A DNA stretch of 64,000 bases from Sphingomonas sp. Leaf34 (GTDB taxonomy: Bacteria > Pseudomonadota > Alphaproteobacteria > Sphingomonadales > Sphingomonadaceae): contig NZ_LMLC01000001.1 in the NCBI RefSeq assembly GCF_001421805.1, positions 434,001 through 498,000 on the forward strand, written 5' to 3'. Position numbers and translations under genes: made by a program. Under the pieces are notes generated by a model. It had not been told where the DNA came from. It saw only the letters and a program-made list of their open reading frames with translations, and did not search any database. Shown here piece by piece: positions 56,232 through 63,532 of this stretch. Numbering within the stretch: the stretch's first letter is position 1; each line of letters opens with the position of its first letter.

Positions 56232-56433
56232 CCAGCGCGCGCCGGAGCATGGCCCCGGCGTTCCAACAAGCTAATCGACAAGGCGGTGTGTCATTGCCCG
56301 CCCAAGCGCGGTGACGGGCGCGGCCCGACGGAACCCGCCCTCAGTACAATTCCTGCGCCCTCTCCACTCGCGCCCTATCCACTCGCGCCGTTGCCGAACG
56401 CGCGGCGCGCGCCTTCGCTCGATTGCAATCACG

Positions 56434-56540
56434 CAAAAAAAACCACCCCGTGCGTAGCACGGAGTGGCCTAGGTTCAGGGAGGAGGTACGCTAGAAGCGT
56501 ACCGTACGGCGCCGCGAAAGGGGGGGACACGATGCCGTAC
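56434..56540 (-). ncRNA. Candidate small RNA with anti-Shine-Dalgarno motif (cuckoo-RNA-like)
   Basis: Minus-strand RNA of about 106 nt. A hairpin with arms 56534-56540 and 56504-56510 (gtacggc/gccgtac) has a large loop containing CCCCCCC. A second perfect hairpin (ggtacgc, ttcta loop, gcgtacc; 56485-56503) runs directly into CCUCCUCCC (56478-56486), the motif of stress-induced cuckoo RNAs known from other alphaproteobacteria. An intrinsic terminator with U8 closes it at 56435-56467. A promoter lies at 56545-56574. No open frame is present. Confidence 0.72.
56435..56467 (-). terminator. Rho-independent terminator (minus strand)
   Basis: The transcript forms ccactccgtg / cacggggtgg (one mismatch, five-base loop) followed by a run of eight U. 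On the plus strand the A8 run precedes the hairpin, so it acts leftward, ending the small RNA and probably the cytochrome b561 transcript. Confidence 0.88.
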
Positions 56541-56544
56541 AGGA

Positions 56545-56574
56545 TCTAAATGGGTGAGCCCCGATTTGGTTCAA
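56545..56574 (-). promoter_or_regulatory. Heat-shock-sigma-like promoter of the small RNA
   Basis: On the minus strand TTGAAC (56569-56574) is followed, after 14 bases, by CCCATTT (56548-56554), close to the E. coli sigma-32 form TTGAA-N14-CCCATNT; TTTAGA at 56545-56550 would also serve as a housekeeping -10 at 18-base spacing. Transcription should start at about 56538-56541. Confidence 0.6.
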
Positions 56575-56603
56575 CCCTTGTTGCGCCGCACCGCAGATTT
56601 TTT

Positions 56604-57179
56604 TCAAACCCGCGGTTTCGTCCGCGACAAGGCCGGGGCCATCCGTGCCAGGATCTCGTCGCGCAGCACCAGGTGATGGCGCAACGCCGCGGCGCTATGG
56701 GCAACGATCAGCGCGAGCATCATCCAGCCGACAATCTCATGCGCCTCGTGACCGAAGCGCCCGGTCACGGTCGACACCGGCAGATACGGAATGTCGAACA
56801 GGCCGAACCAATTGAACGGACCGCGCCTGCCCGCGCCGGACACCATCAGCCATCCGGTCAGCGGCATGCCGATCATCATGCCGTAAAGGACAGCGTGAGC
56901 GAGGTGCGCGATCCCCTTTTTCCACGCAGGCATCGGCGCTGGCAGCGGCGGCGGGCGATGCGCGACCCGCCAGGCGAGCCGCGCGAGGCTCAGGACGAGC
57001 ACGAGCATCCCGAGTGCCTTGTGCGCGCCCATCCAGGCACGCAAAGCCGGCACGGACTCGTGTAACAGCCCGACCGCAAGGTTGACGATGACCAGCAGCG
57101 CGATCGTCCAATGGAGCCAGATCGCCACCCTCGAATAGCGTTCCGGCGAAGACCGGTCCGAACGATCCTGCGCTGCCAT
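56604..57179 (-). CDS. Cytochrome b561-family protein
   Basis: Inner-membrane di-heme electron carrier of about 191 residues with four hydrophobic helices. The heme-ligand histidines are in WLHWTIALLVIVNL, MGAHKALGMLVL, HAVLYGMMIGMPLTGWLMV and HEAHEIVGWMML. The N-terminus is short and basic. Such proteins pass electrons to or from ubiquinone, some to superoxide; the partner is unknown. It lies between the small RNA and sapC. Confidence 0.88.
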   Translation of the reverse strand: MAAQDRSDRSSPERYSRVAIWLHWTIALLVIVNLAVGLLHESVPALRAWMGAHKALGMLVLVLSLARLAWRVAHRPPPLPAPMPAWKKGIAHLAHAVLYGMMIGMPLTGWLMVSGAGRRGPFNWFGLFDIPYLPVSTVTGRFGHEAHEIVGWMMLALIVAHSAAALRHHLVLRDEILARMAPALSRTKPRV

Positions 57180-57188
57180 GGCCAGTCC

Positions 57189-57974
57189 TCAGACGTTGAA
57201 CGGCGTGGGTGCGGCCATCTGCGGCTGCGGGGTCTGGCCAAGCTGTGCCTGGCGCGCGAAGATATCGCGCATCAGCGACAGCGAGAACAGGTGCGCGTAG
57301 AGCAGCGGGAGCATGCCCGACTTGCTCATCTTGCGCAGCGCATCGCCGCGCAGGTCGACCAGCTTCTCTTCGTTGATCATCTGGAAGCCGCGATAGACGA
57401 ACGGCTGCTCGGCGCCGTCGGGCTGGATCGTGACTTCGCCGTCCATCAGCAGCTCGAGCTCGCGCAGCTCGTTCATGAAGTTCTGCGTGCGCGCGCCGGC
57501 CTGCTCGAACGATTCATTGAAGCCGAGGATGTTCTTGGTCAGCTCGGTCGGCTGGCCGTTCTCGAACAGTGCATCGCCGTCCTCGAACTCACCGAGCGTC
57601 GGCGAGGTCGGATCAAAGCAGAGCGACAGCTCCTGCGCATCGGGGTGCAGGCGCGCGAGCATATACGGGTAGCGACGGACATAGGCGGGGACGTAAAAGG
57701 TGGTCTCGGTCAGCTTGCCGTCGTCGCCGACGAACACGTTGACGCCCTCGTTCAGGCCCATCAGCGCGAGCGGGATCGCGTCGTCACCGGTCGAGAAGAC
57801 GATCGGCATGTGGCGCTGGACCAGCGGAAACTCGTCGACGGTGATCGGGATCGCGTGCTGGCCGACCAGGAACGGCGCGCTGTCCTGCGGACGGACCTTG
57901 TAGTTGGCGTGCGTATCGCTCGAGAGCGGCTCGAGGCCATTATAGAAAAGCGGAAGCTGCGCGGTGCTGGCCAT
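57189..57974 (-). CDS. SapC family protein
   Basis: A 261-residue cytoplasmic-looking protein with the SapC core: PLFYNGLEPLSSDTHANYKV, then HAIPITVDEFPLVQRHMPIVFS and LCFDPTSPTLGEF. SapC was named from an S-layer secretion locus in Campylobacter, but in alphaproteobacteria it is widespread and often linked to TonB-dependent receptors and tryptophan-halogenase-like genes; its function is unknown. The C-terminal part adds a predicted helical stretch ending PFNV. Confidence 0.85.
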   Translation of the reverse strand: MASTAQLPLFYNGLEPLSSDTHANYKVRPQDSAPFLVGQHAIPITVDEFPLVQRHMPIVFSTGDDAIPLALMGLNEGVNVFVGDDGKLTETTFYVPAYVRRYPYMLARLHPDAQELSLCFDPTSPTLGEFEDGDALFENGQPTELTKNILGFNESFEQAGARTQNFMNELRELELLMDGEVTIQPDGAEQPFVYRGFQMINEEKLVDLRGDALRKMSKSGMLPLLYAHLFSLSLMRDIFARQAQLGQTPQPQMAAPTPFNV

Positions 57975-58035
57975 GTTACTCTCCGGATCGGTCGTTCAAA
58001 CGCCGGTGGCTGGTGCCACCGATTGGGGCGAGGCT

Positions 58036-59526
58036 CTATGGTGCGCCGGGCGGGCGTGCAAGTGTGACGAGCTTGCCCGGGTTGAGGATGCCGAGCGGAT
58101 CGAGCGCGGCCTTGATCGCACGGAGCGCGGTCATCCGGGCGGGCGACGACAGCCGTTCGAGCTCGTCGCGCTTCATCTGGCCGATGCCGTGCTCGGCGGA
58201 GATCGACCCGCCCGCCGCGGTCACGAGATCGCCGACGAAGCGGGTGACGACCGGCGCATCCTCGGCATACCAGCGCGCGGGGTCGGTGCCGGGCGCGGCG
58301 CGGACGTGGAAATGGACGTTGCCGTCGCCGAGATGCCCGAACCCGCTCGCATGCGTGCCGGGGAAGCGCGCATCGCACGCCGCCGCCGCCTCGATCATGA
58401 AGTCCGGCATCGTCTCGACGGGGATCGAGATGTCGTGCTGCGTCGCGGGGCCCAGCGCGCGCTCGGCCGCGGACAGCGAATCGCGCAGCAGCCAGAACGC
58501 CGCGGACTGGGCCTCGCTCGCGGCGATCGTCGCATCCGCGAGCCCGCCATCGGCGAGCGCGTCGCCGAGCAGCCGTTCGAGCAACGCGGACGGGGATTCG
58601 CCCGCGGTGGTCGGCGACGTCGCCTCGATCAGCAGATGCCACGGATGCCAGCCGGCGAGCGGCGCGCGCGCGTCGGGGAGGTGCGCGATCGCTGCGTCGA
58701 GCGATTCGGCGGGGAGGATCTCGAAGCTCTCGATCGCGTCAGTCCGCGCCTGCATCCTGCGCAAAAGCCGCAGCGCCGCCTGCGGGGAGTCGATGCCGAC
58801 CCAGGCGGTGCCGCGTGCGGCTATCGCGGGCGCGAGCCGGAGCGTGGCGGCGGTCACGATCGCGAGCGTGCCCTCCGCGCCGATGAACAGCTGGTCGAGG
58901 TCGTAGCCGCGATTGTCCTTCTTGAGCGCGGACAGGCCGTCATGGATGCTGCCATCGGCCAGCACCGCCTCGACGCCCGCGACCAGCCCGCGCATCGTGC
59001 CGAACTTGAGGACCTGCGTACCGCCTGCGTTGGTCGAGACGAGCCCGCCGATCGTCGCGGTCCCGCGCGCGCCGAGCGTCAGCGGGAAGCGCCACCCCTG
59101 CCCCTGCGCCGCGCCATCGAGGTCGGCGAGGATGACGCCCGCCTCGGCGATCGCGAGCCCGGCGTCGGCATCGAGGCGGCGGATGCGGTTCATCCGGCGC
59201 AGCGACAGGATCAGCGCGTGGCCATCCGCGGGCGCGGTCGCACCGCCGACCATCGAGGTGTTGCCGCCCTGCGCGACGAGCGGCACGCGGTGCGCGGTGG
59301 CCGCCTTGACGATCAGCGCGACCTCCGTGGTCGAGCCGGGCGCGAGCATCGCGGGTGCCGCGCCGTGGAACCGGCCGCGCCAGTCGTGCAGCCAGGGATC
59401 AATGGCCGCGGGGTCGGTGACGATCGCCTTGGCGTCGAGCAGCGGCGCGAGTGCGGCCAGCATCGCGGCTTGCGAAGATGTCAGGGTTGCTGTCTGATTT
59501 TGCGGCACGGTCGAAGTGCTAGACAA
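58036..59526 (-). CDS. FAD-binding oxidoreductase, GlcD/D-lactate dehydrogenase type
   Basis: A 496-residue flavoenzyme of the VAO fold that oxidises 2-hydroxy acids. The PP-loop FAD region is VPLVAQGGNTSMVGGA, followed by LGARGTATIGGLVSTNAGG, typical of D-2-hydroxyacid dehydrogenases. The C-terminal domain keeps the HASGFGHLGDGNVHFHVR metal/substrate motif and ends near SAEHGIGQMKRDELE. The start is unsettled: TTG at 59526 is annotated, but no good ribosome-binding site is visible. Confidence 0.87.
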   Translation of the reverse strand: MSSTSTVPQNQTATLTSSQAAMLAALAPLLDAKAIVTDPAAIDPWLHDWRGRFHGAAPAMLAPGSTTEVALIVKAATAHRVPLVAQGGNTSMVGGATAPADGHALILSLRRMNRIRRLDADAGLAIAEAGVILADLDGAAQGQGWRFPLTLGARGTATIGGLVSTNAGGTQVLKFGTMRGLVAGVEAVLADGSIHDGLSALKKDNRGYDLDQLFIGAEGTLAIVTAATLRLAPAIAARGTAWVGIDSPQAALRLLRRMQARTDAIESFEILPAESLDAAIAHLPDARAPLAGWHPWHLLIEATSPTTAGESPSALLERLLGDALADGGLADATIAASEAQSAAFWLLRDSLSAAERALGPATQHDISIPVETMPDFMIEAAAACDARFPGTHASGFGHLGDGNVHFHVRAAPGTDPARWYAEDAPVVTRFVGDLVTAAGGSISAEHGIGQMKRDELERLSSPARMTALRAIKAALDPLGILNPGKLVTLARPPGAP

Positions 59527-59570
59527 AATTCATCGCGCGTTCAACGATTGGCCCTAACGGTTACGTCAAC

Positions 59571-60038
59571 ATGATCCATCCTGCGATTCCCGCCACCCTG
59601 CTCGCCCTTGCGGGACCGTTCGCCGCGGCGATGCGCGACGTGCCGCCCCCTGCCGGCTCGCTGGCGGGGGTGCAGATCACGCAGCTTTCGATCCACGAAC
59701 GCGTCATCATCCGCGTGCCGCGGATGAGCCGGATGCCCGCGCGCACCTATGCGCCGCCGCGGGAATGGAAGGAGCATAAGGGCCCGAAATGCATCGCGGT
59801 CGCAGAGATCGCCGGCGCCATGCTGAACAAGGAAGGCGCGGTCGATCTGGTCATGGACGACCAGACGCGCTTGCGCGCGCGGCTCGACGGCGACTGCAAG
59901 CCGCTCGATTATTATTCGGGATTCTATCTGAGGCCGGGGCCCGACGGTCTGATCTGCAAGGATCGCGATGCGATCCGGATGCGATCCGGCGCGCGCTGCG
60001 AGATCGACGGATTCAAGAGCTTGCGGCCAAAGAAATAA
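59571..60038 (+). CDS. Hypothetical exported protein
   Basis: A 155-residue protein with a short signal-like N-terminus (MIHPAIPATLLALAGPFAAA), proline-rich before residue 30, then a basic segment (HERVIIRVPRMSRMPARTYA) and four cysteines in the second half (CIAVAEI, DGDCKPLDYY, LICKDRD, ARCEIDG). It may be a periplasmic redox or metal-binding protein with disulfides. I do not know the family. It is divergent from the FAD enzyme. Confidence 0.65.
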   Translation: MIHPAIPATLLALAGPFAAAMRDVPPPAGSLAGVQITQLSIHERVIIRVPRMSRMPARTYAPPREWKEHKGPKCIAVAEIAGAMLNKEGAVDLVMDDQTRLRARLDGDCKPLDYYSGFYLRPGPDGLICKDRDAIRMRSGARCEIDGFKSLRPKK

Positions 60039-60112
60039 CGCGGGGCACATCGGAGAACGATAGCCTGCAGCATTGGCAGCAGCACAGCCCCCTGCACTCC
60101 CCGTCTTCGCTC

Positions 60113-60198
60113 CGTCAGCCCGTCGAAAGTCAGGATCCGGGGTAACCAAAGCTGGAGGTGCGCGGCGCTAAATCCTGACTTTCGTCAGGATAACGGCG
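60113..60198. repeat. Inverted repeat, family G (related to the 62.7-kb array)
   Basis: Arms of the type cgaaagtcaggatcc and atcctgactttcgtcagga enclose about 40 bases. The same arms, in extended form, make the repeating units at 62722-63470. Confidence 0.65.
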
Positions 60199-60240
60199 TT
60201 TCGTTAGGATGACGGGGCTTCGTCGCGGCGAGGGGATGGA

Positions 60241-60288
60241 CCGACCATCATAGGGGCTGGCCATCATCGGGACCGGCCATCATCGGGA
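60241..60288. repeat. 16-bp tandem repeat, three copies
   Basis: Units ccgaccatcatagggg, ctggccatcatcggga and ccggccatcatcggga follow one another directly in the intergenic space. Confidence 0.75.
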
Positions 60289-60349
60289 ATGGCGGCGCCG
60301 CGGGACGGTGCCGCGATATCCGCGTCAGTCGCAATCCACCGACGTTTCC

Positions 60350-60368
60350 TTGACATTTGTCGACAAAT
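60350..60368 (+). promoter_or_regulatory. Palindrome overlapping a -35-like box upstream of the helicase
   Basis: TTGACA (60350-60355) runs into the perfect 14-base palindrome atttgtcgacaaat (60355-60368). It is about 60 bases before the helicase start and could be an operator; no clear -10 box is seen. Confidence 0.45.
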
Positions 60369-60428
60369 CAGCGAGCGCCGGAACGCTTGAGGGCAGTGCA
60401 TTTCACCCTCCATTTACCGGACATTTGC

Positions 60429-62072
60429 ATGAGTTTTGCCGATCTCGGCCTCTCCGACGAACTGCTAAAGGCAGTCACCGACTCCGGCTATACCGAGCCG
60501 ACCCCGATCCAGGCGGGTGCGATCCCGTCCGTGCTGATGATGCGCGACATCATCGGCATCGCTCAGACGGGCACCGGCAAGACCGCGTCGTTCGTGCTGC
60601 CGATGATCGACATCCTGGCGCATGGCCGCAGCCGCGCGCGGATGCCGCGCAGCCTGATCCTCGAGCCGACGCGCGAACTCGCCGCGCAGGTGGCGGAGAA
60701 TTTCGAAAAATACGGCGTGAATTCCAACCTCTCGATGGCGTTGCTGATCGGCGGCGTGTCGATGGGCGACCAGCTCGCGGCGCTCGAGAAGGGTGTCGAC
60801 GTGCTGATCGCGACGCCGGGCCGGCTGATGGACCTGTTCGGGCGCGGCAAGATCATGCTCAACGGCTGTTCGATGCTGGTAATCGACGAGGCGGACCGGA
60901 TGCTCGATATGGGCTTCATCCCCGACATCGAGGAAATCTGCACCAAGCTGCCGAAACAGCGCCAGACGCTGCTGTTCTCGGCAACGATGCCGCCGCCGAT
61001 CAAGAAGCTGGCGGACAAGTTCCTGACCAATCCCAAGACGATCGAGGTCTCGCGCCCGGCGTCGACCAACCTCAACATCAAGCAGTATCTGGTGCCGGTG
61101 CCGAGCCAGACCGCCAAGCGCGAGACGCTGCGCCGCATCCTTGCGCAGGAAGAGGTCACCAACGCGATCATCTTCTGCAACCGCAAGACGACGGTGCGCG
61201 ACCTGAACAAGGTGCTGAAGCAGGCGGGCTACAAGTCGGGTGAGATCCATGGCGACATGGAACAGCCGCAGCGTCTCGCCGAGCTCGAGCTGTTCAAGAC
61301 GGGCGCAGTGACGATCCTCGTCGCATCGGACGTCGCGGCGCGCGGGCTCGACATCAAGGGCGTGTCGACGGTCTTCAACTATGACGCGCCGTGGCATCCC
61401 GACGATTACGTCCACCGGATCGGCCGCACCGGCCGCGCCGGGGCCAGCGGCACCGCATACACGTTCGTCGCGCCCGACGATGCGGAGAACATCCAGAACA
61501 TCGAGAAGCTGACGGGCCAGACGATCGAGCGGCTGAGCATGGGCGGCGAGCCCAAGACCGCCGCGCCCGCGCCCGTCGTCGAGGACGACGTGCAGGCGCC
61601 GCGTCGCGAGCGGTCGCGGCACCGTCGTGCCCCGCGCGCGGATACGGTCGCGCCGGCGATCGTCGCCGAGGTGCTGGCCGCCGCCGCCGAGCCGGTTGCG
61701 GCCGTGCCCGTGCCGGAGGTGAAACGCTCGCGGTGGCAGCGTACGCCGATCGACGAGCCGGTCGCGGCGATCGTGCCCGCGCGTGCCGTGGCCGCGCCCG
61801 TCGCGATTCCGATGGAGCCGGTTCGAGTCGCACCCGCGCCCGCCCCTGCCCCCGCCCCCGCTCCGGTCGCGACGCCGCGCTTTGTGACGGTGCCCGCCGA
61901 GCCGGTACGCTCCAAGGCCGCCCCGCAGGACGCGCCACGGGCCGAACCCGTCCGTGCGCCGCAGGGGGAAGCGAACCGTGGTCGTCGCGAGCCGGTCAAC
62001 CCGGCGGCCGATGACCGCTGGAACGGGCCGTTCCCGAGCTTCCTCAATGCCGTCATCGGAGGATATGAATGA
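60429..62072 (+). CDS. DEAD-box RNA helicase, RhlE type, with Ala/Pro-rich tail
   Basis: ATP-dependent RNA helicase paralogous to the one at 15806. Motifs are the Q motif GYTEPTPIQAG, Walker A AQTGTGKT, PTRELA, TPGR, DEAD (VIDEADRMLDMGF), SAT (FSATMPP), and HRIGRTGRAG. The tail from about residue 395 is long (about 150 residues), rich in Ala, Pro and Arg with KRSRWQRTPIDEPV, unlike the Gly-rich tail of its paralog. The start ATG at 60429 gives MSFADLGLSDELL, 547 residues. It overlaps the next gene by four bases. Confidence 0.93.
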   Translation: MSFADLGLSDELLKAVTDSGYTEPTPIQAGAIPSVLMMRDIIGIAQTGTGKTASFVLPMIDILAHGRSRARMPRSLILEPTRELAAQVAENFEKYGVNSNLSMALLIGGVSMGDQLAALEKGVDVLIATPGRLMDLFGRGKIMLNGCSMLVIDEADRMLDMGFIPDIEEICTKLPKQRQTLLFSATMPPPIKKLADKFLTNPKTIEVSRPASTNLNIKQYLVPVPSQTAKRETLRRILAQEEVTNAIIFCNRKTTVRDLNKVLKQAGYKSGEIHGDMEQPQRLAELELFKTGAVTILVASDVAARGLDIKGVSTVFNYDAPWHPDDYVHRIGRTGRAGASGTAYTFVAPDDAENIQNIEKLTGQTIERLSMGGEPKTAAPAPVVEDDVQAPRRERSRHRRAPRADTVAPAIVAEVLAAAAEPVAAVPVPEVKRSRWQRTPIDEPVAAIVPARAVAAPVAIPMEPVRVAPAPAPAPAPAPVATPRFVTVPAEPVRSKAAPQDAPRAEPVRAPQGEANRGRREPVNPAADDRWNGPFPSFLNAVIGGYE

Positions 62073-62596
62073 TGTCGATCAAGCGTCTTGCCACGCTCGC
62101 GCTGCTCGCCACCGCCGTTGCAGCGCCTGCCGCGCCGCGCGGTGCGGTCTCGGCACCGCGGATCAGCACGACGAGCTTCGACCGGCTGCCGATGCCGCTG
62201 CCGCTGCCCTATGACGAGAAGGCGAATGCCGACGCGCAGGTCGCGGCGGCACGGGCGCGCGCGGTGCGGTCGCACAAGCGGCTGCTGATCGATCTCGGCG
62301 GCAACTGGTGCCTCGATTGCCGGCTGCTCGCGGGGACGATCGACCTTCCCGAGATGAAGCGGTTCGTCGACAGCAAGTTCGTCGTCGTCACGGTCGATAT
62401 CGGCCGGTTCGACAAGAACGGGCAGGTCGCGGCACGCTACGGCGTCAAGGGGCGGCTGAAGGGCGTTCCCGCCGTGCTCGTGGTCGATCCGCGCAGCAAC
62501 CGGTTGCTGAACGCGGGGCACGAGACCGAGCTGGCGGATGCGCGCTCGATGGGACCGCAAGCGCTGGCCGACTGGCTGGCGAAATGGGCGGCCTGA
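62069..62596 (+). CDS. Thioredoxin-family exported protein
   Basis: A 175-residue protein with a signal peptide (MMSIKRLATLALLATAVAAPAA) and a thioredoxin-like fold having the redox motif NWCLDC followed by VVVTVDIGRFDKNGQVA and the cis-proline region LKGVPAVLVVDP. It probably works in the periplasm as a disulfide reductase or protects against oxidants. Its ATG overlaps the helicase stop (ATGA), so it is co-translated with an RNA helicase, a pairing I cannot explain from known pathways. Confidence 0.85.
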   Translation: MMSIKRLATLALLATAVAAPAAPRGAVSAPRISTTSFDRLPMPLPLPYDEKANADAQVAAARARAVRSHKRLLIDLGGNWCLDCRLLAGTIDLPEMKRFVDSKFVVVTVDIGRFDKNGQVAARYGVKGRLKGVPAVLVVDPRSNRLLNAGHETELADARSMGPQALADWLAKWAA

Positions 62597-63532
62597 TCGG
62601 GGTTTGCTGACGGGTGCGGGGCTGGCTTTGGGCCGGCTCTTCACGTGTATTTGAGCGGGATTGCCGGGCTGCTGCCTGAGTCAGTGATAGTCGATGCGTT
62701 CGACTTCGATGCCCGACTTGCCGTCGTCGCGACGAAAGTCAGGATCCAAGGTAGCAACCGCCAGCGCGCGGGGCTCTGGATCCTGCTCTTTTCAGAATGA
62801 CGGGGGTGTTGGGGCTGGCGTAGCGGCCGTCGATCGGGTGCTCGACCGGCTGGGTGGTTTTCTTGGGTCGCGTTGCACTCGTATTTTTAGCGTCGACTGA
62901 TGGTCGGTACATCCGGCGCGGCGCGCCCAACCTTTCGTCATCCTGACGAACCTCAGGACCCAGGATACCGACCGCCAGCGCGTGTGGCTCTGGGTCGTGA
63001 CTTTCGTCAGGATGACGGGGGTGTTGGGGTTGGCGTAGCGGTCGTCGATCGGGGGATCGACCGACTGGGTGGTTTACTCGGGCCGGGTTGCACTCGTGCT
63101 CTTAGCGTCGATTGATGGTCGGTACATCCGGCGCGCCATCCCCAACCTTCCGTCATCCTGACGAACGTCAGGACCCAGGATACCAATCGCAGCGTCCGTG
63201 GCTCTGGGTCCTGACGTTCGTCAGGATGACGGGGTTGGCTGGGGCTGGCGTCGTGGCCGCCGTTGGCTGCTCGACCGACTGGATATGTTTACTTGAGCGG
63301 CGTTGCACGCGTGCTGTTAGCGTCGACTGATGGCCGGTAGATCCGGCGCGCTACACCCAATCTTCCGTCATCCTCACGAACGTCAGGACCTAAGGTACCA
63401 ATCGCCAGCGTCCGTGGCTCTGGGTCCTGACGTTCGTCAGGATGACGGCGTTGGGTGGTGCCGGCGTGGCGGCGCCGCCCGCGTGATCGTCCGGGCTGTG
63501 GCCACTCCCTCGACAAACGCTGCCCCTGCGTC
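62597..63532. other. Gap occupied by a tandem repeat array
   Basis: No credible protein gene lies in these 936 bases. The first 125 bases are unremarkable. The rest is the tandem array described in the next entry, ending about 60 bases before the GST gene's stop. Short open frames exist but are a by-product of the repeats. Confidence 0.75.
62722..63470. repeat. Tandem array of ~215-bp units (four, last one partial)
   Basis: Unit starts (cgtcatcctgacgaa-like) are at 62722, 62936, 63151 and 63366, spaced 214, 215 and 215 bases. Each unit is a palindrome of about 75 bases (arms cctgacgaacgtcaggaccc / gggtcctgacgttcgtcagg), then a spacer of about 140 bases with a conserved GATGGTCGGTACATCCGGCGC end. 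Units differ by point changes, so the array is not brand new. The last unit decays after about 100 bases. Confidence 0.9.

Larger units (their letters stand above)
56232..56603. other. Gap with small-RNA locus and no protein gene
   Basis: In the 372 bases between the AI-2E-family gene and the cytochrome b561 gene I find no credible protein-coding frame. Its right part holds the promoter, hairpins and terminator of a minus-strand small RNA. The left part (56232-56430) shows only the short duplicated segment ccctctccactcgcgcccta, tccactcgcgccgttgcc. Confidence 0.7.
60039..60428. other. Gap with repeats and the upstream region of the second helicase
   Basis: These 390 bases hold no protein gene. 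In order they contain an inverted repeat of the CGTCATCCTGAC family at 60113-60198, a three-copy 16-base tandem repeat at 60241-60288, and a palindrome over a TTGACA box at 60350-60368. The last 60 bases form the leader of the helicase gene. Confidence 0.7.

Noticed and set aside
56286..56549. An 87-codon plus-strand frame upstream of cytochrome b561
   Set aside because: No ribosome-binding site, random composition, and it covers the promoter and terminator of the minus-strand small RNA.
62722..63470. CRISPR array
   Set aside because: Units are 215 bp with ~140-bp conserved spacers and palindromes; no short direct repeats with unique spacers and no cas genes.
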